Positions 50,819-63,122 of a DNA stretch of 64,000 nt are shown in pieces (positions within the stretch are counted from its first letter, which is position 1; each line of letters begins with the position of its first letter). This DNA is from Andrena cerasifolii. Its lineage: Eukaryota > Arthropoda > Insecta > Hymenoptera > Andrenidae. The translations under genes and the position numbers were made by a program. The DNA lies in assembly GCF_050908995.1 (NCBI RefSeq), contig NC_135125.1, forward strand, positions 15,091,011 to 15,155,010. Direction: 5' to 3'. The notes beneath the pieces are model-generated. The model was not told the DNA's origin and did no database searches. It worked only from the letters and a program-made list of their open reading frames with translations.

Positions 50819-51849
50819 AAGGTCATGCAATTTACCCCACAGCGTTCATATATTTTCTACTGGCCACGAAACTCACGTACTCGTCGGTGCGTACGGTGGA
50901 GTTTTAGCTGCGTTAGAGTAAACAGTACCCATCGTCGATTTCGGTGGCGAATAGAGTTAATACATGAATTTTTTTATTAAACACTAAATAACAAGTATAC
51001 ATTTCATTAGTAACGTATGACATTGGTATTTGGTTGTCCTATATGCTTTTAATAGTAAAGAAATAAAAAAGAAGATACAATACGATGCGGTTATACCTCG
51101 TAAATTCTTTACAATTCTTTGTGACAGCTTTTGTATCACAATCAATGATACTTCATTCTTACAAATCGCCTTGTCCGTGTTTTACTCTAAATCATGGAAC
51201 TTGTGTAAATAGATGCATGTCGTTAATATTGCTGGAAAAAGATACCAGTTCCTTCTTTCACGAGCACTATTAACAGGATAAATTATTCTTTTAAACAAGG
51301 AACTTTCGCGTATCGTGATCGTGTGTACATGTAGAATCCCCCTAATCACGCTCTATGATTGTGTCTCTGACTTTACTCCTTCGGAACGTATCAGTGAAAG
51401 CGATGCTCTCGCAAATGCGTTGCCCAAACGGATCTCCGAGAAAGAACATTTTAAACTACGATTTGGCTCGCTGGAACCCCAGCAAATATCGGCCGCGGAA
51501 CCTTCGTGGCGGACGCTTGCCGCGCGAGAAATAAATACAACATCGCTGTAATGTAAACGCGTGTGCGAGCGGATGTGCGCATTTAGTTCCTAAGACAGCT
51601 TACGCGCGCTATAAAAATCACATCTATAGGATTAGTAACTAACGCATAGGTCATTGATAAAAATTCTGTTTTTACAAAAGCGGCGAGTGTTGTGTAATTC
51701 TTATCACTATTAACATCACATGTGCGATACCCTGAACGCGATTTAATCATGGCACGTGATCGTTTCTTTTTTTACATAATGGCCAAACCTAGAGGAGACA
51801 CGTCGGATCGATAATCGTAGATGCACTTGAAGTTTAATTTGCATGTTCG
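50819..51849. other. Convergent intergenic spacer
   Basis: Lies between the 3' ends of PREP and the ABHD-type hydrolase. A minus-strand ATTAAA (TTTAAT at 51742-51747) about 105 bp past the hydrolase stop is a possible poly(A) signal. Nothing else is recognisable. Confidence 0.45.
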
Positions 51850-54800
51850 TCACAACACCTGGTGATCCACGCCGCTTGTGAACAGCGCGGTGAAGAATTG
51901 GGAGAACAGTTTGCCCATGTATTGCTCTTCTTTCACCGGCCACATGCCCTCCAGGAAGCCGATGTGACCGCCGCGGGATGTTACTACCACGGCTACGTTC
52001 TTGGTCTCCGATATCTCCTTCAGCGGAATAGCTAGACGCCGATGGGAAGAATACATTATTTTAAGCGAGACGTCATACTTTGTGCAAGTAGATTCAATAT
52101 TCAAGGTTAATTACCATGAACCGGCTGGAACGGATCGTCCGCGGCACTCAGGCAGAGTAGCGGCACGCCGATCAGATGCAGTTTATCATGTATCGTTGCG
52201 TTGGAATAATACTCCTCCACATCTCTGTAGCCAAATTGCTTCACCGTGAAATGCGAGTCGAATTCCCTTACGGTCTGGCTCTGATGTACAAAGGCGATCA
52301 TTGCAAGCAAGTCAAATTAAATTAACCGCAATAAGGGCCAGAGTCCCCTCGCATAGAATTTTTACATCAGCAGGTAGACTTCGTTAATCTCACCTTAAGA
52401 ATTGTCTCGATATCAACGTCAAAAAATCCAGACTCCGTCGCGTAATGCAGACGCTTTATGTTCTTGCGCAGCGTGCCGGCCAAGTATTTGTTCATCATCA
52501 GGTTAAAATAATTCTCCTCGGTGTTCTTCGTCGCGGCGAACACGTTCCACGGCACAGAGATGAGGAAGCATCCCTTCAACTTCCCTCTCGCCATTACTCC
52601 CTGTTGGGCTAAGTAATTACCTAGAATTAATCTGCAAGTAAACGCGCATAAGGAATATATTACAAACAGAGTTCATTGCGGCGCTGCTACTATTACCATA
52701 GAATTAAAGAACCGATTGTGGTTTACAGAAATTTTAGGAATTCAATTGTTTCTTAGGTAAAGGCTTCGTTACCCTCCCATCGATATTCCAGTCGCCCCAA
52801 GAGGCACATGGGGGTGGAGCTTTCTCACGTGCTCGACAACCTCCGACAAATCGTCGCTGTTGGCGGCGCAGTACATCCGCGGCGTCTGCAATCCGACGAT
52901 TACACGTTAAGCCCGTTTCCCTATATTCGCAGCGCGTTTCCGTGCTAACTGTACCTTCAGCTCCACACCTCCTAAGCCTCTGTTGTTGAAGATGACGCAT
53001 CGTATGCCGACTTTTTTCGCAGAGGAGACAAGGCACTTTATGTACTCCGCCTGGCTCGCGCCGGTCAGCCCCGGCAAGATGATCACGATCGGTGAAATAG
53101 CGGAGGAGTCCCCCTCTGCCCAATCCAAGGCCACTTCACCTCCGTCAGCCAAGGTCAGGATCTCCCTGCGTGACGATTAATTAATTAATTGCAGCGAGAA
53201 CGGGCGAGATAATTAGCTCGCGATCGTTTACTTGAACAAGAGTGGTCAGTAATTAGTACCTATTAAAATCGTCGTACGGCGTAGGATGCGACGATGTACA
53301 AGGTGACACATTTTATTTTGCAAACGTGCGTACTTCCAAGTTCTGACAATCGAGCAAGTGAAGAATCCAGGGAGATGGAGGGAAAAGAGGTCATTTTAAG
53401 GTCGCCTGTGATTTTCCTTATGTTAATCTCACTTTCCCCCGTCTCTCTCGATACTTGTATGTACATTCCGCTTGTTTAATACAATATTCGCGAATTAAAA
53501 TGTGTTTCCTTTAACGTACATTCGGCCCTCCTTGAGGGGTTAGACCAGCTTGGCCTGGTCAAGAAATATCGCATCTTTGGGAATTTATTTCTAAGTGATA
53601 AAAACACTTTCATCGATACAAATTTTTCAATGAAGATAGACACATCTTTGAATAATATATACAATTTTTTTTCAAATATCAAAACGTTCCGAAAATTTTA
53701 AATGCGTTTTTCTCGAAACCACGTTTTCCGAAACGGTGTACGCTGTAATTTGAGTAAAACTCTTTGGATTTTTATACAATTTTGCACAGATGTTCTTAAA
53801 TGTATTCTCTATCGTCCGACCGACAATTTTTTCAAAATTTTTTTCACAATTTTTGTTTAAAAAATTGTCGGTCGGACGGATTTCAATTTTTTTCCCCCAA
53901 ATTACCGGTCCGACGATTGAGAATACATTTAACAGCATCTGTGCAAAATTGTATAAAAATCCATAAAGTTTTTTACGCAGAAAAACGCATTTAAAGTTTT
54001 CGGAATGTTTTGATATTTGAAAAAAATTGTATATATTAAAATAAAAATTTTATCGATAAAAGTGCCTTTGTCACTTAAAAATAAATTACCAAAGATGCGA
54101 TATTTCTTGACCTGGCCAAACTGGTCTGACCTCTTAATTAAAATGTCCTGTCTAGCATTTTCCATTTTTATCAAGAGAAGTTGAAATATCTGAAGTTCCA
54201 CGCGTCTTTCACCTTGTAAGTAAAGTTATAAAACCCTAAGTGCTTCGTAGAGATCTGGAATAAGTCTGATTTAATTAATATTTCACAAGGACGGTACAAA
54301 GAAAATGACGAAACATCAATTTTCTCGAATGTTTCGAAACGCTAGATAGGACATTTTAAATGACGGGGGCAGCACCGTATACGTAACCGATTGTTTCCAA
54401 GCAATTACCCTCAGTTTTTAATAAGTATGAAGTTAAAGGTAGACTTACCAACCTGCGATAGTGAATCGACGGTAATATTCGCGATCTAAGAAGGCTGGCC
54501 AATATAGTCTGCGCTCTTGACTCGAAGCACCATAAGGTCGGCCAGAATTTGTTCCTGACCAGCGGTACATGTTCTTCTAGGAACGCTCGGAACGGCCCGT
54601 TCGCGCATACCAGCAGCGGCATCTGAAAGTCGTTGAAAACACTCGTCATTTTTATCGATTCACCGAGCATTGTCCATCGCCTGGAGGCTCGAGACCGTAA
54701 TTCGATAAAATCGAATCTGCATCTTATCGTTCGCGACGCTCGTTCGCTCGTCTAGTCGCCCGTCTATAATAGATCACGCTCCGAGGTGGAGATTAATGAA

Positions 54801-56878
54801 ACAATCTATGTACTTTGATTTCGCATCGTGCCTCTCGAGCATTAATAGTCACTGTTCTACTTTTGGCAAGAAACTTTCCACGCAGGCATCTTTAACGGCG
54901 CAATTACTGTACGCATATTTTTCGACGGTCCCTATGACACGTTTGCAACGAAAATAATCATGTTTCTAACATTGTAACACACTCCGACCGCGTGAGTAGC
55001 ATACCGAGGCGGGATTAATCCACGACAAATATAGCATTATCTGTCATTAGCGCTTTTGTTGTGGAAAAAACTGTAATGGCCAACCGTCACACGTGTTTAT
55101 AAAGAGCTGAATACAGTGATCGCGTGCAGCGGCTCTATAATTGGCCCTAAATTGCTCCATTCTACGACGCTGGAACTAATAGAATACATCTGCGAGTGCG
55201 ATTAAACAACTTACGAATCCCGTGGAAAAGTTTCCACTAACGTTCCGTTCGAAATTCGTCTTTTACTCGGAATAATATTTCATTGTAACGCGGCCCGGAT
55301 TTAATTTGCAAATTGCATTCCCGCGTGAAAGCTGTTTCTTCGTTTGCATCAGTTTCATATACAATCGGTTCTTAGAACGTTAAGCGAGCTACTTTGCAAG
55401 CACGACGAGTCGCATGCGTGAATAGGCCTGTCTATTGAAACATTGCGTTATTCTTCGCGGCTGACTATTTGGTGAGCGTGAGTTACCTGTTCCGGCGTTT
55501 GCGCCTGGTGCGCGCGCGCGCACACGCGCATCAAAGCTCTGGCAATTCGTCCGGGGCGAGCGCCTCGGAGTTTTAAGGTCAAATTAATAAATTGTGTGGC
55601 TCCTCGTGGCTCGTACAGGCCACGAAGGGTCGTGCGAGAGTTCGAAGTAGTCGTATCGCGGAAATAGTGATAATATATCGACGCGATGCATCGCGATCCC
55701 GATGCCGCGATAAGGGGAATGAAACTTTGCTCGAGGCCAGGGGCGTGCCGATATTTCCAAATGCCTGCCGGGTAATGCTCCTTCCAACGAGCCTCGAACT
55801 TCACCGAGCAGTTTCTTTTACGCAGATTTTCGAAGCTTTCCGTGTGGCAAATCTAGCAGACTGATGCATCGAGGATGAATCGATCGACCGCGAGCGAAAA
55901 TGACATCAGACACAGCAGACACGTAGTTAACGCTCGTGTACGTTTACGGGCACCGAATGCAGGGAGTGTCGAATCAATTCGCCTTCAATTAGACTTATTC
56001 TCGTTGGATCGTAGACCAGCGGACGCCTGGAGATCGAAGTCACGTATCCCCGAGCAAGTGTCAATAACCCTTGATCGTCGTGAAATTCAGCCGAGCACGG
56101 TGCACACTCGACGAACGGAATTCTTTATCCGTCGAAACTATATCGAATAGAATCAAGCCAGACACGGCATACGCGTGACCGAATCAAACGCGGTGCTGAT
56201 TGAGAGTAATGAAGGTTAAAAGTCTGCGTATAAACGATAACGGCCGCTGCACGATCTAATTTCAAGTTTGACTTGAGGCTTAAGTAACGCCAGTGCGTGC
56301 AATGCCACCGCAGGAACGTTTTACTAGTAATTTCGCAACACGTCGCTGCAGGCACAGCAATCCTAGCCAACGCTCCTGCCGCAGATGCTTTTCTACATAG
56401 AAGTGCAATCGATCTACGAGCCATAACCTATCTTCCATAGAAAACCTCACAATCTAGACATTCCCAGCCGAAGAAGCACCAACCTCGACATCCGAGGTGC
56501 AGCCCCTTGCGTCATGCTACCGCGTTTCACATATCTCGTACGAAATCTACGAACTGTCATTTAAATCGCGACAGGGGAATCCGACCAACCAAGGTCGGTA
56601 ATTTCAATCAATCCATCAATGATTAATTGATCAATCTTCGTTTCAATACCGTGGTTCGTTCAAATGTAACCCATGCTCGGCGATATTTTCGGCACGGTAC
56701 GGTGGCCAATACCGGCAACGGCGAGGAAAACGGTGGCATGCCTTCTTACCTACATTTGCCCACCATGCTTACTCACTTTGACCACTTCGAAAAGGTAGTA
56801 GACGCAAAATCCGAAGCCCAGCAGCGCCCCGTAGTAGACCGTCGGGATGTCGAGGAGTGGCTCGATGTAGTTCAGCAT
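51850..56878 (-). CDS. ABHD3: ABHD1/ABHD3-type alpha/beta hydrolase (phospholipase-like)
   Basis: Seven exons on the minus strand: 56777-56878, 54453-54622, 52955-53165, 52773-52885, 52394-52631, 52115-52280 and 51850-52031, totalling 393 residues (human ABHD3 409). A membrane anchor lies at about residues 11-31 (IPTVYYGALLGFGFCVYYLF), as in this single-pass family. The hydrolase domain has TLADGGEVALDW, the oxyanion-region ILPGLTGAS, FNNRGLGG, the nucleophile elbow GISMGG (Ser196), SAADDPF (Asp around 326-327) and SRGGHIGFLEG (His356), so the triad is complete. ABHD3 trims medium-chain phosphatidylcholines in mammals; insects usually have one member covering ABHD1/3, so the exact substrate is unsure. 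The junction of exons 2 and 3 is ambiguous: CGCAG|GTTGGT with GCAG|GGAG gives YRREIL, while TTG|GTAAGT with GGAG|ATCC gives YRRLIL; both keep frame. Intron 2 carries a foldback MITE. Confidence 0.93.
53536..54133. mobile_element. TTAA-flanked foldback MITE (598 bp) in hydrolase intron 2
   Basis: The inverted ends GGGGTTAGACCAG (left) and GAGGTCAGACCAG (right, complement) are followed by arms of nearly 300 bp sharing GGTCAAGAAATATCGCATCT. TTGA lies at 53532-53535 and TTAA at 54134-54137. The arms contain GTCGGTCGGAC and GTCCGACCGAC blocks near the centre. No coding capacity. Confidence 0.85.
54623..56776 (-). other. Intron 1 of the ABHD-type gene
   Basis: A 2.15-kb intron. CpG-rich around 55450-56150, with overlapping open frames on both strands that show no domain. 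No repeat recognised. Confidence 0.6.
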
Positions 56879-58049
56879 CCTTATGCTCTATCGATACGTC
56901 TAAGTGGGCTTGGTTAGGCGTAAACGCCGCTGATCGCCAGGACCGTTGACAATCCTTGCACGTCGAACGCCGGTGGCCAACAACCGATCGCGACGCTTTC
57001 ATACAGTGTCGCGCGACCGCGCGCATGACGTTCAAATAATTGGACGGCCAACTAGTCTCGCTAGCCGGCCGACCGGTACCGATAGCCACTGCAGCTACAC
57101 GCTCGCACATAGGTGTGTATGCTCGAGATTCGGTCACGTGCGCACGAGCGGATCCGCTCCCACACTGGCGAAAACCCGAGTCGTCCCGCCGCTCGCCCGA
57201 GCCGTGCGTGCGACGAGCCTCTGTCAGACACGTACACGGCCCCCTTCGTCGTGTGCACGGAGAGCCGCCGCGTAACGCGAGTTATATAACGCGAGAGCAG
57301 AACTTTTCGTATCGACATTCGTAATGCGGCCTGCACTCGCTTCCCGCGACCAATACGCCCCGCGCCGAGCGGCGGCGTAAACGCTGGCTCGATCGTGAAG
57401 GGGCCGTTCCTGCGTTACGCTCGATCCACGAGATTGCAGAGCGGTTATGCGTCTTCCAGCGAGAACTTACTATCGCGGGCAAGTCGGCTGTATCGGCGAT
57501 CTCGCGCTATTGCGACACACGCTGCTCTTATATTTTGCAGTGTCATTATGAGTGTTTGAATGGCCACTAATGGAGCGTATTGCAGGAAGTTGTGTTAGTT
57601 CCTTTTTGTTTCTTTTTAAACGGAAGGTTAGTGTGTAGGAAATTAGCGGGGAAGGTCGTCGATGCTTATCAGAAGTCGCGCGGTATGTGGTTTTCATCCA
57701 GCTGCGGTAAAGCTGCAGACAGAGGAACGCGAAGCGATAATTTGTCTTTATTATATGTTGGGTACGTTCGTGCAGTACGCTCATGCGTCGTCGAGGTTGC
57801 TTTTGATGAGTTCCGAACGGCTGATGTTTTTGTTAGGGGGTTATAAAAATTTATTTCAAGAATAAAATCCAGGTTTCTATTCTTTTTACGAAGCTCTTGA
57901 ATTACTTCAGTGGTGGTCATCTACTTTTTCCTTTTTCTTGCGGAGGTGCCAGGGCCCTTTGCCTCTCCCCCTCTGGATGCGCCACTGTTTTGGGGTCTTC
58001 GATGAACCAAACAGGGAGCTGTAGGAATTACTCGCGTTTAAGGCTGATT
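56879..58049. promoter_or_regulatory. Upstream region of the ABHD-type gene
   Basis: CpG-rich from about 56950 to 57500, as expected for a promoter. No specific element can be placed, and the overlapping Arg-rich frames on both strands are not called. Confidence 0.4.
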
Positions 58050-58640
58050 CAGATACGCCGAGTGATTTAGTCGAGTAGCGAGTAATTTAGTAATTTTTCG
58101 TGAATGAACACTAGAATTTAGTCAAGTAGTTTAGTAAAATAATGATAAATTACTAAATTACTCGCGATTCGACTAAAGCGAAGATCCCAAACCCGAAAAT
58201 TCGAAAAGTTCTGAAACTTTGCGAATATGTAGGGGATTTCCTCCTGATTAGAACGCAACTTTTGTTTGCTGCCCAACTTCACTCGAAGGGGGTGAAATCA
58301 ACCCTTGAAAACTCGGCAATTTTCCGATTTTCTGTTATAACTCGCGAACTGTAACAGATAGAAAAAAAGTTTCAAGACAAAAGTTACTTCTTTTAATTAG
58401 ATCTATCATTTGGTAAAAAAAAATATTTTACAGTTCTCGAGTTATAACACAAAATCGGAAAATAACCGGATTTTCAGGGGTCAATTACACCCCCTTAGAG
58501 TGAATTTGGGCAGCAAACAAAAATTGCGTTCTAATCAGGAGGAAATTCTCTACATATTCACAAAGTTTCAGAATTTTTTGAATTTCCGGGTTCGGGATCT
58601 TCCCTTGTAAATTACTCGACGTGTCTGTTCCAGCCTTTAA
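58050..58640. repeat. Foldback repeat split by a MITE insertion
   Basis: CGAGTGATTTAGTCGAGTAG (58059 onward) and AATTTAGTAATTT pair with AATTACTAAATTACTCGCGA and TCGACTAAA at about 58143-58176. The 423-bp element at 58180 sits at this end. The exact limits of the host repeat are unclear. Confidence 0.5.
58180..58602. mobile_element. Palindromic MITE (423 bp), intact copy
   Basis: The ends GAAGATCCCAAACCCGAAAA and, inverted, GAAGATCCCGAACCCGGAAA lead into two arms of about 200 bp that pair throughout (GGGTGAAATCAACCC / GGGGTCAATTACACCCC). The length equals that of the nested copy at 33513-33935, and a half copy exists at 12804. No target duplication could be defined. Confidence 0.88.
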
Positions 58641-60943
58641 TTCAATTACAGTTTAGTTGCCTTTCGAAGAGAGGCAGTGGTTCTTCCATTATTTCCAGTG
58701 GCGCGTCTTGGAAATCGATTTCATGCAAATGATCGATACGTCCCAAGAATTAGTTCGCTAATGGTTTCTCTGAATATGGATTGGGGATTGAAAGATGATT
58801 ATCTTTCCCAATTGGGAAAAGATATAGAACCGCGTGATTTAGATTGTAAGAAAAATGAATTGGGAAGCACGCCAGGGGAAAGCCGTCTGTCGTTCTCCTT
58901 TTCAACCGCAGACCTTTTGAGACTCTTCGTGTTACAATTTCGCTATAGTATTTATATCTCATATTTCTTTATTCTCCGACACGTAGACACACGTCTACGT
59001 TTGCGGTCGATCGCGTGGTAGTTATCACCGGCTCGTCCAAGCATAGACGCTAATATGCTGGTGATAATAACGCGACATAAGCTTTAATAAAACCTTCTGC
59101 ATTTTTTTGTAACATTGCTCTTTACTGTCTTAGTTTTATCTGTACATTTATCGTATCCAACAATAATCTCTAATTACTAATCTCTAAAATACTTTAACGA
59201 TTGTTGCATTTTAAAAACCACTTTTTTCTTATAATGCAATCTAAGGCAGAAGGAAGCAACCACTTTTGTCCAAGAAAAATGACTCCTTTATTAAACACAG
59301 TCTTATACATTTCACGAACATAATGAAACCGTAACCAGGGCGCCTGATTTTAGTCGTGTAGCCCGAAAGTCGGCAGCGAAAAGGGGGATCTGTTTTAACA
59401 TATCTACATTTGCAAGGATCGACGCTTCTAATAGACAATTAGAGTCGATATTCCCGCGCCAGGTACACGGGAATACGACGAGCGTGTTACCTTGATAAAA
59501 GTTTCGGTATGCTGAAGTAGAATCGAATCCTCCACTGTCCATTTCGGACCAGGCTTACACGGGGGATCTACGTATCTCTCGGGGTACCTTATTTATACAT
59601 GGGCACTATCAGAGGACACTCTCTGATCAAAAGGGGCAGCTTTACTGACACATGGAAAGCATATAAATATTATATCCGTAAAAAAAGACAAACTTGAATG
59701 GAGGCAAACATTTCTTGGCGACTAATTGGCAACTTAACGGTAAACGCGAGACAGAAATGTTACTCGCATGATAAACGCAGCTTAAGGCGAACAATAATAG
59801 GTATAATAGAACTTATATGGAACTTGCAATTGACCTTATTAAATATATAGAAATAGAACGTCGATGCGCCTTGCGTAACAGGTTCGCATGCAACGACTAG
59901 CAGAATGCAAACGACTAGGACCATTTTGTTCGCGAACCACTCGCCTGTACGGTTCGAGGAAAATCCAGCACCCTTCGTCGCGCGCTCGACCCGCTAATCG
60001 CTTGACAAGAGGCGGCCGGGGCCCTCGAGACGAAAGCTGCAAGCTGCAGCTTCGCCGCGCGACGGGCGGGCGAGCGCGAGGAATCCCTTTCAAGCAGAGA
60101 AAGTGTAAATCGGTTTGCTCGCTGGCCACGACGTCGACTGATTCCGCGACAATAATAATCGCCCGGCGAGTAAGACAGACTTCGCTGCAACGGAGCATGC
60201 ACGCGGATGATATTACACCTTAACTTATGTACAACGTTCTCGTTGGTAGAGCGTAGAAAATACATTTCAACATCTCGGCGTCTCGTGCGCATACACGTCT
60301 TAATCCTACGACGGCTACAAAAAATGAACTTGTACGCCATGGAAGCAAAGAGTGTACGCAGGGGGTGCCGAGGGGGCAGGAGCTGGTAAACGTTTCCAGC
60401 AACCTCGGTAGGTAAATTCTGAATCAACAGGGGCATAGAGGATGGCTCCCAATAAAAATCAATTAGATACTGATGAGAAGTGTGCAATCCTACACCCTTT
60501 TCCAAGTACAGATCATCCATTCTCGCTATCGTCAGAAGTTCAGGTGAAGGAGACCTCGTTTCTGTGGTCAATCCACCCGGCTTGGTATCAGCAGTAGTCA
60601 CAATTTTTATCAACAGACAGATAAGAGCAGCCTTCGAACGGCAGAAGGCTGTTTCTAATATGATCTTCCAGTGAATGAGCAATGTTTATCCCCGTAACTA
60701 TTGAAAACAGGCCACAGCGTAGATAACTATTTCGATTCAGAAGACCTGCCAAGCATGCCAGGAAATCGATCGCCGCCTGGCACCCCTCTGTTATCTTATA
60801 TCCTCGGAGGTCTCAGCGAGTTAACGATACGAGCGGGAGCGCCTCCTGTCTGACGTCAAGGTACGTTAGAGCTCGATCCGTTGTCTGCGTGCTCTTTCGT
60901 AATCGACGCTCAGCCACGGATGTTGAAATTTGTTCACCATATA
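58641..60943. other. No gene seen; likely 3' region of the LRR gene
   Basis: Downstream of the minus-strand LRR gene. TTTATT at 59287-59292 (AATAAA on minus) would give a very long 3' untranslated region. A 255-codon minus-strand open frame (59915-60682) lies here; it starts with TTG and its second half is Arg/Ser-rich, so I do not call it. Confidence 0.4.
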
Positions 60944-63094
60944 TCATGAGCTATGCCCGCAGCTCGACTCGCGGACGTATTTCGCCCAGGTGCGGGTGGG
61001 CGCCATGTCCCCCTTTCGCAGCCTGCGCTGGTCACCGCTGGCGCGGATCTGCTCCATGATGCTGCGATAGGTCTCCTCGCCGTAGGTGCAAGTCAGGCTC
61101 TTCCTCAGTTTCGCGGCGCCGGTCTCGAAGTTGGTCGGCTGGCTGCCCACCAGCACGGGGAGGTTGTTCTTCACCTGCACCGCCCAGTCCCACATCTCCG
61201 CGATCGAGCAGTTGCAGACGAACGGGTTGCCAAGCAGATTCACCGACAGCACCCGCGGATTCGTCCTGAATACTCGCGGGCTAATCGAGCTCAGGTTGTT
61301 ATTGCTGAGGTCCAAGTGCTCCAGGGCGTGCAGCTTCTTCAGGCAAGCCAGGTTCTCCGTTCCGGAGATGTTGTTGCCAGAGAGATTCAGCTGGGTGAGC
61401 TTCCTCGTTCGCGAGAACAAGTTCTCGTTCAGATGTCGAACGTTGCAATTGCTCAGATCCAGGATCTCCAAGTTGGACAGATGAGGAGGCAGGAGGGGCT
61501 CGTTCTCGGGGACCACCAGAGGGTTTCCGCTGAGGCTCAGCTCGATTATATCAGTGCTCACGCGATCGCCGAACACCTTGGGGTCTATGGGTGTCTTCAG
61601 GTCGCATTTGTTCAGCTCCAGGCCCTCCAGCCGGGTTAGATTAGCGAACAGACCCTCCTCCAGGGTGTGCAGCTTGTTGCCCGACAGTATCAGCCTCTTC
61701 AAGGTGGTCATGTGAGCGAACGTGTTGTTGCCGACGTAGCCGAGGTTGCAGTAGGACATGTCCAAGTATTCCAACGACTCTAGAGGATTCAGGAGGCTGC
61801 CGAACGCGTCTGACAGAGGGTTGTGCGAGATGTCGAGCTCCTCCAGGTGCTCGAAGACGTGGAACGCGTTGGGCAGGCGTCGCAAGCTGCAGTTGCTTAG
61901 CGAGAGCTTGTGGAGCTTCGGCAAGTGACGGAGAACCACGGTCAGGTCAGCGGCGAACATAGGATTGCCGCTCAGATTCAAAACGCGCAGCTTGCTGGCG
62001 TTCCTGAACGCCTCCTCGGATAAACGGTCCTGCAAGTTGCAGTTGGACAGGTCCAGCGACTGAAGGTTGTGCAGATTGTGGCCAAGCGTGTTCCCAACGT
62101 CTAGATGCCACAGCTCGTTGTCGGCGAGCACCAGCTGGCGAAGGTACAGGTTCTTCGCGAAAGCGTCGCCCGGCAGGTTCGTGATGCCTGTCTTGCTGAT
62201 GTCCAGGTGCTCCAGCCGTATCAATGGAGCCAGCATGTTGGTCCAGCTCAGAGTGCGCAAGTCGTTCCCAGTCATCTCGAGCTCGCGCAGGTTCTCCAGG
62301 TGGGCGAACGCCACGGAGGACACGTAGGTCAAGTTACAGCCGTTCAGCTTCAGGTACTCCAGATTGGTGAGGTGGTCGAACGGGCCAGGCTCGATTCGCT
62401 CCAGAGGGTTGTGGGAGAGGTCGAGCTTGTTCAAGTTCGTCGTGTTATGGAAGAACTGCGTATTCAGACGACGGATGCCGCAGGTGTTTAGATCCAGGTA
62501 GAGCAGAGTCCGACAATTCAAGAAGTGGCCCTGCACCTCGTCCAACGGGTTGTTCTGAAGCTCTAGCGTGATAAGACCGGGGCTGTCCCTATCGAAGGGT
62601 AGAGACGTTCGTATAAGTTCGAATGGGGTGTAGATTTTGCGGGACAGACTCGATTAGCAAATCTTAAAATCGATTAGCACTTCTGTCTACCTGCGCGTTA
62701 ATCCCAGCGATCCTTACCTGAACGCCTCAGGGTCAACATGGGCTATTTCGTTATACGAGAAGTCCACCTCGAGCAGATAAGTCAATCCAGCGAATGATTC
62801 ATGACTGAGCTCGGTTAATCGATTATGCGCCATCTGGAGACGCCTTATCTTGATCGATTGCGGAAACGGGTCGACCCGCGCGACGTTGTTACCATTCATA
62901 TCCAGGACGTAGACATTAGGGCTGAGCTCGTCGTAAGGGATGCTCGTCAAATTGCTTTCGGAGCAGTCGGTCACCCAGTTGACGCGAAAATAATGACAAT
63001 GGCAGTCCATGGGGCACTCCTGCTCCACCAGTTCGCCGTTATAGGCTAGCGTGGAGGTCGCAACGGCGACCATCAGCAGTAGCTGCCCTAGCAT
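60944..63094 (-). CDS. Large secreted leucine-rich-repeat protein
   Basis: Two exons on the minus strand: 62718-63094 and 60944-62588, joined by a 129-bp intron (TTCAG|GTAAGG to GATAG|GGACAG, phase 2), giving 673 residues. The start is ATG 63094; an acceptor-like TTGCAG at about 63117-63122 suggests an upstream untranslated exon. The signal peptide is MLGQLLLMVAVATSTLAYNG. An LRRNT cap follows (CPMDCHCHYF...DC). About twenty LRRs of 23-25 residues come next, many of the form LxxLDLSNCNL or LxxLNLSGNN, so the concave face often carries N-C pairs (NCNL, NGCNL, YCNL, KCDL). The LRRCT is NPFVCNCSIAEMWDW with further cysteines in LTCTYG and near the end (SSCGHSS). No membrane helix is visible after the LRRCT, so it is probably secreted (a GPI tail is not obvious). 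Extracellular binding is inferred; I do not recognise the specific orthologue. Confidence 0.85.
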
Positions 63095-63122
63095 CGTCTC
63101 AATCGCGCGATATATCTGCAAT

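Noticed and set aside
60953..61639. 228-codon plus-strand open frame opposite the LRR gene
   Set aside because: It is the antisense shadow of the Leu/Asn-rich repeats; GC-rich codons of the real gene keep the opposite strand open.
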